Shown in pieces: positions 59,301 to 64,000 of a stretch of DNA of 64,000 nucleotides. Within the stretch, counting starts at the first letter, position 1, and every line of letters begins with the position of its first letter. The DNA comes from Chondrosia reniformis (Eukaryota > Porifera > Demospongiae > Chondrillida > Chondrillidae). A program made the position numbers and the translations under genes. The stretch covers positions 2,048,501 to 2,112,500 of the forward strand of contig OX359192.1 of NCBI GenBank assembly GCA_947172415.1. Direction: 5' to 3'. Below the pieces are notes generated by a model. That model worked only from the letters and a program-made list of their open reading frames with translations. It had not been told where the DNA came from and made no database searches.

Positions 59301-62300
59301 TACTTTAATAAAAAAGAGTTTTATGATATAAACACACATTTTAGTTTACTAAGACAAGGTTTTAAGTATATTATTGACTTTAAAGGTACATGTATACCTA
59401 GGTCACAAATAAGTAAAACTGCTAATATATTGTATAACTTATAGTTGCTGTATGTTTCCTGAACAATATTTTTAAGTACTGTTCTGATGTGTCTCTCTGT
59501 ATGAGGGCTACTGAACTGAACTTTTGTATTTATGATTTTATCTTTCTTATGTTTGTTTACTTTAACTAGGTCAAAGTGGCAAAGTTGTTACTTGATCATC
59601 ATTGTGAGGTGGATCCAGTGGCTAAGGATGGTGAAACACCACTTTTTAAGGCTTCAAAGAGAGGAGATGTAGAAATGTGTGAACTACTAGTAAGAACAAT
59701 CATATTAATGTTATTGTTCATATTTAATAAGAGATATTCATACATAGGTACATAAAGTGGTACTCTGTACACAACATTCTCTAACTACAAATTCCTGACA
59801 GACCTGGTCTGACATCATATTAACTAGTTAGCTTAAACCCCACACCATCTACACAATCATCTATTGTCAATTAGGTTCAGTTAGAAACTAAAAATCTTTC
59901 ATAGTATATTCTGATGGAAGTCCAAATCTGTGAGCTATAACTCCTTAGTCCATGACAATGATTGATTTTCAATGATGCCATGCAGGTGACTAATTGATTT
60001 GCATATATACTGTTTTACCTTTTCCAGGGTATATCCAGAATATCCCCCACCATTAACCAGCCTATTGCCCTGTTACTGGGGGTAGAATAGAAATATTTAA
60101 ATACTTATCCGTTAGCATTGTGTGTACCTTTTGAAAGCTATTTGTGAACAATATTTCATGGATATGTGATTTTATAGAATGAAATCAGTTTCAATATTTA
60201 GGTAACGTCCAGCGTATAAAAACATTATGTAGTGTAATAATGAGTCCAATTCAATAAGATTTCATTTTTGATTAGTTAGTACGGTAGGCGTCAAAAAAAA
60301 GTAAACGTTTCGTTCATTAAGACTAAGCCAGAACGGCGTACCGTTTTGTTTCGGCTTAGTCTTCAATTCGTCCCAAAGCGTTTTAGATCGTCCTTATTAT
60401 AGGCCTACAAGATGAATAAAAACGATCAATCGTCTATTGCTTGCGTTCCGACGTAACTTGTAAATTACTGTTAAACAAGTTAATACTTGTTTAGCTTACT
60501 TGTGAAATACTTGGACAATTGGACTATAATTAACTCGAAGCATTTCTCACATGCATGCGTTCCTACGCAAGACCGTTCCGCATGTTTTAGAAAGTACAGA
60601 TGATCGTTTTTCAAAGACGATCGATTGTTGTGTATCGTCTTCACACAGTTTTCGTAGGAACAAAACGCCGTATAAACGAAATGAAACGTTTACTTTTTTG
60701 ATGCCTACCGTACATCACTTAGTATGTATGTTTTTGTTTCCCTCAGGGATATGTCTTATCAGAGTTTCACTGTAAATACATATATGTTGTTAAAGGCTAA
60801 TTCTGATAAGTCAGAAGGAGCTGTAATATACTTGTCATGGAGGTGACTTATCTTAGGTGGTATCAGTAATGTTTTAGTGTACTGCATGGACTGACTCTTG
60901 TTAAGAGACTGTCTTGTAGACAGTACTTTCCCATTGAATAAAACTGTAGTAGATACATTTTATTTATGGATCCAGGCAATTTTTACTTCCTAATACCTTC
61001 TTTACATACTGTATATTCAGGGTAGTACTGTAATTGAAGTGATTTGGTCTCATATCTGTTTTAACTGAAATAATGTAATATCTACTCTTTATTTCATTGT
61101 TGTGTTTTCTTTGACTCACTGATGTGTGAGTTATATATTCACATCCATTCCTCTTCTGACTATACTGTAAGTTACACTTTATATAATGGCCACAATTTCA
61201 CTGTATGTATTCTGTGCTCAAACCAATAAGCCAGTTAAAGTCAAAACATTGGCATTGTCTTAATTATGTTTTATGTTTTGTTGAACAAGTTATACGTAGG
61301 TCTCATCTGTGTTTAGACATTGTAAACATGTACAAGAAGTTTAAAATGTTAATGCTAAGGGTGATGTACATATTGAAAAGTACTCTACTCTATTGAAAGT
61401 TAGTTTTTATTCTATATCTACAGCTACACCATAAAGCTAAAGTCAACCAGACAGATAGGATTGGCATGACACCTCTCCATGTATCATCTAATGTAAGTTT
61501 ACTCTTAATGTGATTTCAATGTGTTTTACTTATGCACAATAGTGAGTTTAGTTTATTCAAGTGCCTGGGATTGGAAATAAACTTTGAAATAACCAGAATT
61601 TTGAAATATAAAGAATGATAGCAATTTAATATTTAAATCCTAAGAGAAACCAGTTGTATCAGAATTATTTAGTAGGTATGTCCAGTACTTCAAGTCACTC
61701 TATGCCTGTGGCAGCCACTGAAATGCTTAACTTCTAATTTTTAATATTTTACTATTATAAGAAGTCCTAAAGAAATTGAAGCCATTACAGTTGGTTGACC
61801 AACTAGTACATCAGTCTCAGGGTCATTTTAATTTTAAATTTATGATCATGTAGCTATTTATTGTATACAAACTTCGTTTATACACATTCATCTTTCAAAA
61901 TACATACGTACGTATGTACATACAGAATGCGAGTAAATAATGTGAATCATAGTTTTTTTGATGATACGTACTTTAATAAAAAAGAGTTTTATGATATAAA
62001 CACACATTTTAGTTTACTAAGACAAAGTTTTAAGTATATTATTGACTTTAAAGGTACATGTATACCTAGGTCACAAATAAGTAAAACTGCTAATATATTG
62101 TATAACTTATAGTTGCTGTATGTTTCCTGAACAATATTTTTAAGTACTGTTCTGATGTGTCTCTCTGTATGAGGGCTACTGAACTGAACTTTTGTATTTA
62201 TGATTTTATCTTTCTTATGTTTGTTTACTTTAACTAGGTCAAAGTGGCAAAGTTGTTACTTGATCATCATTGTGAGGTGGATCCAGTGGATGAGGATGGT

Positions 62301-63179
62301 GAAACACCACTTTTTAAGGCTTCAAAGAGAGGAGATGTAGAAAAGTGTCAACTGCTAGTAAGGACAATCATATTAATGTTATTGTTCATATTTAAGAGAT
62401 ATTCATACATAGGTACATAAAGTGGTACTCTGTGCACAACATTCTCTAACTACAAATTCCTGACAGACCTGGTCTGACATCATATTAACTAGTTAGCTTA
62501 AACCCCACACCATCTACACAAACATCTATTGTCAATTAGGTACAGTTAGAATCTAAGAGACTTACATAGTTGTTGGACTCTTTGTATGTTCAATCCCATC
62601 GGAGACCATCTTGCAGCCAGTATTTTCCCATTGATTAGATACATTCTATTTATGGATCCAGGCAATGTTTTACTTCCTAATACCTTTTTTACATATATTC
62701 AGGATAGTACTAAGATAAGTGAAGTGATTTGGATCTCATATCTGTTTTTACTGAACCGATGTAATATCTACTCTTTATTACATTGTTGTGTTTTCTTTGA
62801 CTCACTGATGTTTAAATTAAATATTCACATCCATTCCTCTTCTGACTATACTGTAAGTTACACCTTATATAATGGCCACAATTTCACTGTATGTATTCTG
62901 TGCTCAAACCAATAAGCCAGTTATAGTCAAAACAGTGACATTGTCTTAATTTATGTTTTATGTTTTGTTGAACAAGTTATACGTAGGTCTCATCTGTGTT
63001 TAGACATTGTAAACATGTACAAGAAGTTTAAAATGTTAATGCTAAGGGTGATGTACATATTGTAAAGTACTCTACTCTATTGAAAGTTAGTTTTTATTCT
63101 ATATCTACAGCTACACCATAAAGCTAAAGTCAACCAGACAGATAGGATTGGCATGACACCTCTCCATGTATCATCTAAT
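47350..63179 (+). CDS. Ankyrin-repeat protein gene with a six-unit tandem exon-pair array (3' end beyond window)
   Basis: Exons 47350-47430 (MSSLKLIWKEPWMEEVYLKI start) and 47495-47731 (TPLLYVAVSCGDTRIMEYFI, then APLHIAVEKG) lead into pairs A/B: 49363-49482/51214-51282; 52453-52575/53597-53665; 54860-54979/56000-56068; 56910-57029/58760-58828; 59570-59689/61424-61492; 62238-62357/63111-63179. A exons encode VKVAKLLLDHHCEVDPVD plus TPLFxAS and GDVEMCQLL; B exons LHHKAxVNQ plus GxTPLHVSSN. One pair is two ankyrin repeats (63-64 aa). All introns are GT-AG, phase 0. About 485 aa so far, with no stop. No signal peptide or catalytic domain is visible. The role is unknown; ankyrin repeats are protein-binding. 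The next A exon would fall near or past 63930 and is not seen. Confidence 0.85.
47732..49362. other. Ankyrin gene intron 2
   Basis: Contains a probable MITE at about 47956-48135 (GACTTTTGGCGATTTGGCGA and, inverted, CTCGCCAAAAGCTAAAAT) and a stem TTGCTGG...CCAGCAA around GACCCCTGGGGT at 48845-48880. From about 49060 it is homologous to the introns before later A exons. Confidence 0.55.
50070..50501. mobile_element. 432-bp TA-flanked MITE, array copy 1
   Basis: TIR TACGGTAGGTGTCAAAAAAA at the left; its inverse AAACGTTTACTTTTTTGATG then CCTACCGTA at the right. Internal palindromes AAGACTAAGCC/GGCTTAGTCTT. A 74-codon open frame inside is incidental. Confidence 0.85.
51915..52240. mobile_element. 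Insertion specific to units 2 and 3, copy 1
   Basis: Sequence absent from the other units, opening with an imperfect 28-bp stem (TTATTACACGTTCACAATGG...; loop TTTTAT). Same position as 54322-54645. Confidence 0.6.
52890..53190. mobile_element. R2-family insertion, unit 2
   Basis: Ends with GGCAGCCCCACTAGTTTTAA and ACTCAAAATATAC, matching the R2 repeat ends at 13560 and 46470. Absent from units 1, 4 and 5 at this place. Confidence 0.6.
54322..54645. mobile_element. Insertion specific to units 2 and 3, copy 2
   Basis: Near-identical to 51915-52240 and at the same place in unit 3, so it was duplicated with the unit rather than inserted twice. Confidence 0.6.
55285..55590. mobile_element. R2-family insertion, unit 3
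   Basis: Near-identical to 52890-53190 and in the same place in unit 3. Confidence 0.6.
57617..58048. mobile_element. 432-bp MITE, array copy 2
   Basis: Same element and insertion site as 50070-50501; the right terminus has one change (CCTACTGTA). Confidence 0.85.
60280..60712. mobile_element. 433-bp MITE, array copy 3
   Basis: Same element and insertion site as the copies at 50070 and 57617, differing by one A in the A-run. Confidence 0.85.
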
Positions 63180-63664
63180 GTAAGTTTACTCTTAATGTGA
63201 TTTCAATGTGTTTTACTTATGCACAATAGTGAGTTTAGTTTATTCAAGTGCCTGGGATTGGAAATAAACTTTGAAATAACCAGAATTTTGAAATATAAAG
63301 AATGAAGCAATTTAATATTTAAATCCTAACAGTTGTATCAGAATTTTATTTATTACGTATGTCCAGTACTTCAAGTCACTCTGTGCCTGTGGCAGCCACT
63401 AAAATACTTAACTTCTAAATTGTTTAATTTTTAATAATATTTTGCTAATAAGAAGTCCTAAAGCAATTGAAGTCATTAAAGTTGGTTGACCAACCAGTAT
63501 ATCAGTCTTCAGGTCATTTTAAGTCTGCATGCTTATTAAATTCATGATCATGTTGCTATTTCTTATAAGCTGTATACCTTGTATACAAATTTAGTGTGTA
63601 TGTATTTGTATACGTATACATACGTACCTGCATCTTTATACGTACGTATAAGTAAAATTGCTAA

Positions 63665-64000
63665 TACCGTATATCAGAAAATTTTCGTGACCGAAAAATT
63701 TCGCAAATCGCTGCAAAATAGGGTGTCATAAATTTTTGCGAAGAAAGGCTCTTCTACATTGCGCAATGCTATAATATTATGGCATAATATTTTTGCATGG
63801 CTCTCTGAGAGTTCATAATAGTAAAATATGGAGAAGTACCTCTCCCTATTATACTATCCATGATGCTGAGTTCCTCATCACAAGATACTCGCTTGTGCCA
63901 TGCCATCACTAGCATCTGGTCGACCGGATGGCAGAGTGTAGCAAACATTCAGGCTCCAGTAGATGACGAATGCCTCTACGAAGATATGAATGCCTCTATG
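63665..64000. mobile_element. TACCGTATA-type element interrupting the array (right end outside window)
   Basis: Homology to the other array introns stops at GCTAATA and is replaced by TACCGTATATCAGAAAATTT then TCGTGACCGAAAAATTTCGC, whose start matches the TIR of the element at 46627. No exon was recognised in 63665-64000. Confidence 0.5.

Larger units (their letters stand above)
49060..63660 (+). repeat. Tandem segmental array, six units of 2.0-3.1 kb
   Basis: Distances between successive A exons are 3090, 2407, 2050, 2660 and 2668 bp. Intron sequences align over most of each unit (for example ATCCATTCCTCTTCTGACTA and TTGACCAACCAGTATGTCAG recur in most of them). Length differences come from insertions present in only some units. 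Units 4 and 5 are the most alike. Confidence 0.95.

Overview
This looks like a 64 kb piece of an AT-rich, intron-rich, gene-dense animal nuclear genome. All recognisable genes are single-copy metazoan-type genes with GT-AG introns, many introns are very short, neighbouring genes are often head-to-head with only 120-170 bp between start codons, and introns and spacers hold many small DNA transposons. BAP1, AGGF1, SCAMP and KRTCAP2 orthologues together with a HIRAN-like mobile ORF and an ankyrin array suggest an early-branching metazoan, most likely a demosponge. The species call is an inference from gene style, not something the sequence proves. No tRNA, rRNA, CRISPR or prokaryotic signal was seen.

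Left third (1-25.1 kb): the 5' half of DIS3L (-) is head-to-head with CKS1 (+); RPL30 (-) is head-to-head with KRTCAP2 (+); a two-KH hnRNP K-like gene (-) is head-to-head with a SCAMP gene (+). Then come a short-chain dehydrogenase (+), whose start codon directly abuts the target-site duplication of a 1.57 kb terminal-inverted-repeat transposon, a compact BAP1 deubiquitinase (-), a transposon nest containing a perfect 177-bp inverted repeat (20.9-22.8 kb), and an unrecognised secreted protein (-). Middle (25.4-42.7 kb): a 13-exon, 15-kb AGGF1 gene (-), head-to-head with PUS10 (+). AGGF1 introns carry minisatellites and a dispersed repeat family. 42.7-47.3 kb is repeat-rich: two minisatellites, a broken non-LTR retrotransposon and a small TIR element carrying a HIRAN-like ORF.

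Right third (47.35 kb to the edge): an ankyrin-repeat gene whose 3' part is a tandem array of six 2.0-3.1 kb segments. Each segment carries the same two exons (about 40 and 23 codons), all symmetric phase 0-0, so copies can be gained, lost, exchanged or skipped without a frameshift. The gene is open at the right edge.

The genes with known families cover RNA decay (DIS3L), RNA binding (hnRNP K-like), tRNA pseudouridylation (PUS10), translation (RPL30), N-glycosylation (KRTCAP2), membrane traffic (SCAMP), the cell cycle (CKS1) and chromatin deubiquitination (BAP1). They form no pathway together; the layout reflects compact housekeeping gene pairs sharing bidirectional promoters. Exon borders were worked out by hand from frame, splice consensus and family similarity; reading-frame closure over the whole CDS was checked for CKS1, RPL30, KRTCAP2, SCAMP, the SDR, BAP1, the secreted gene, AGGF1, PUS10 and the hnRNP K-like gene.
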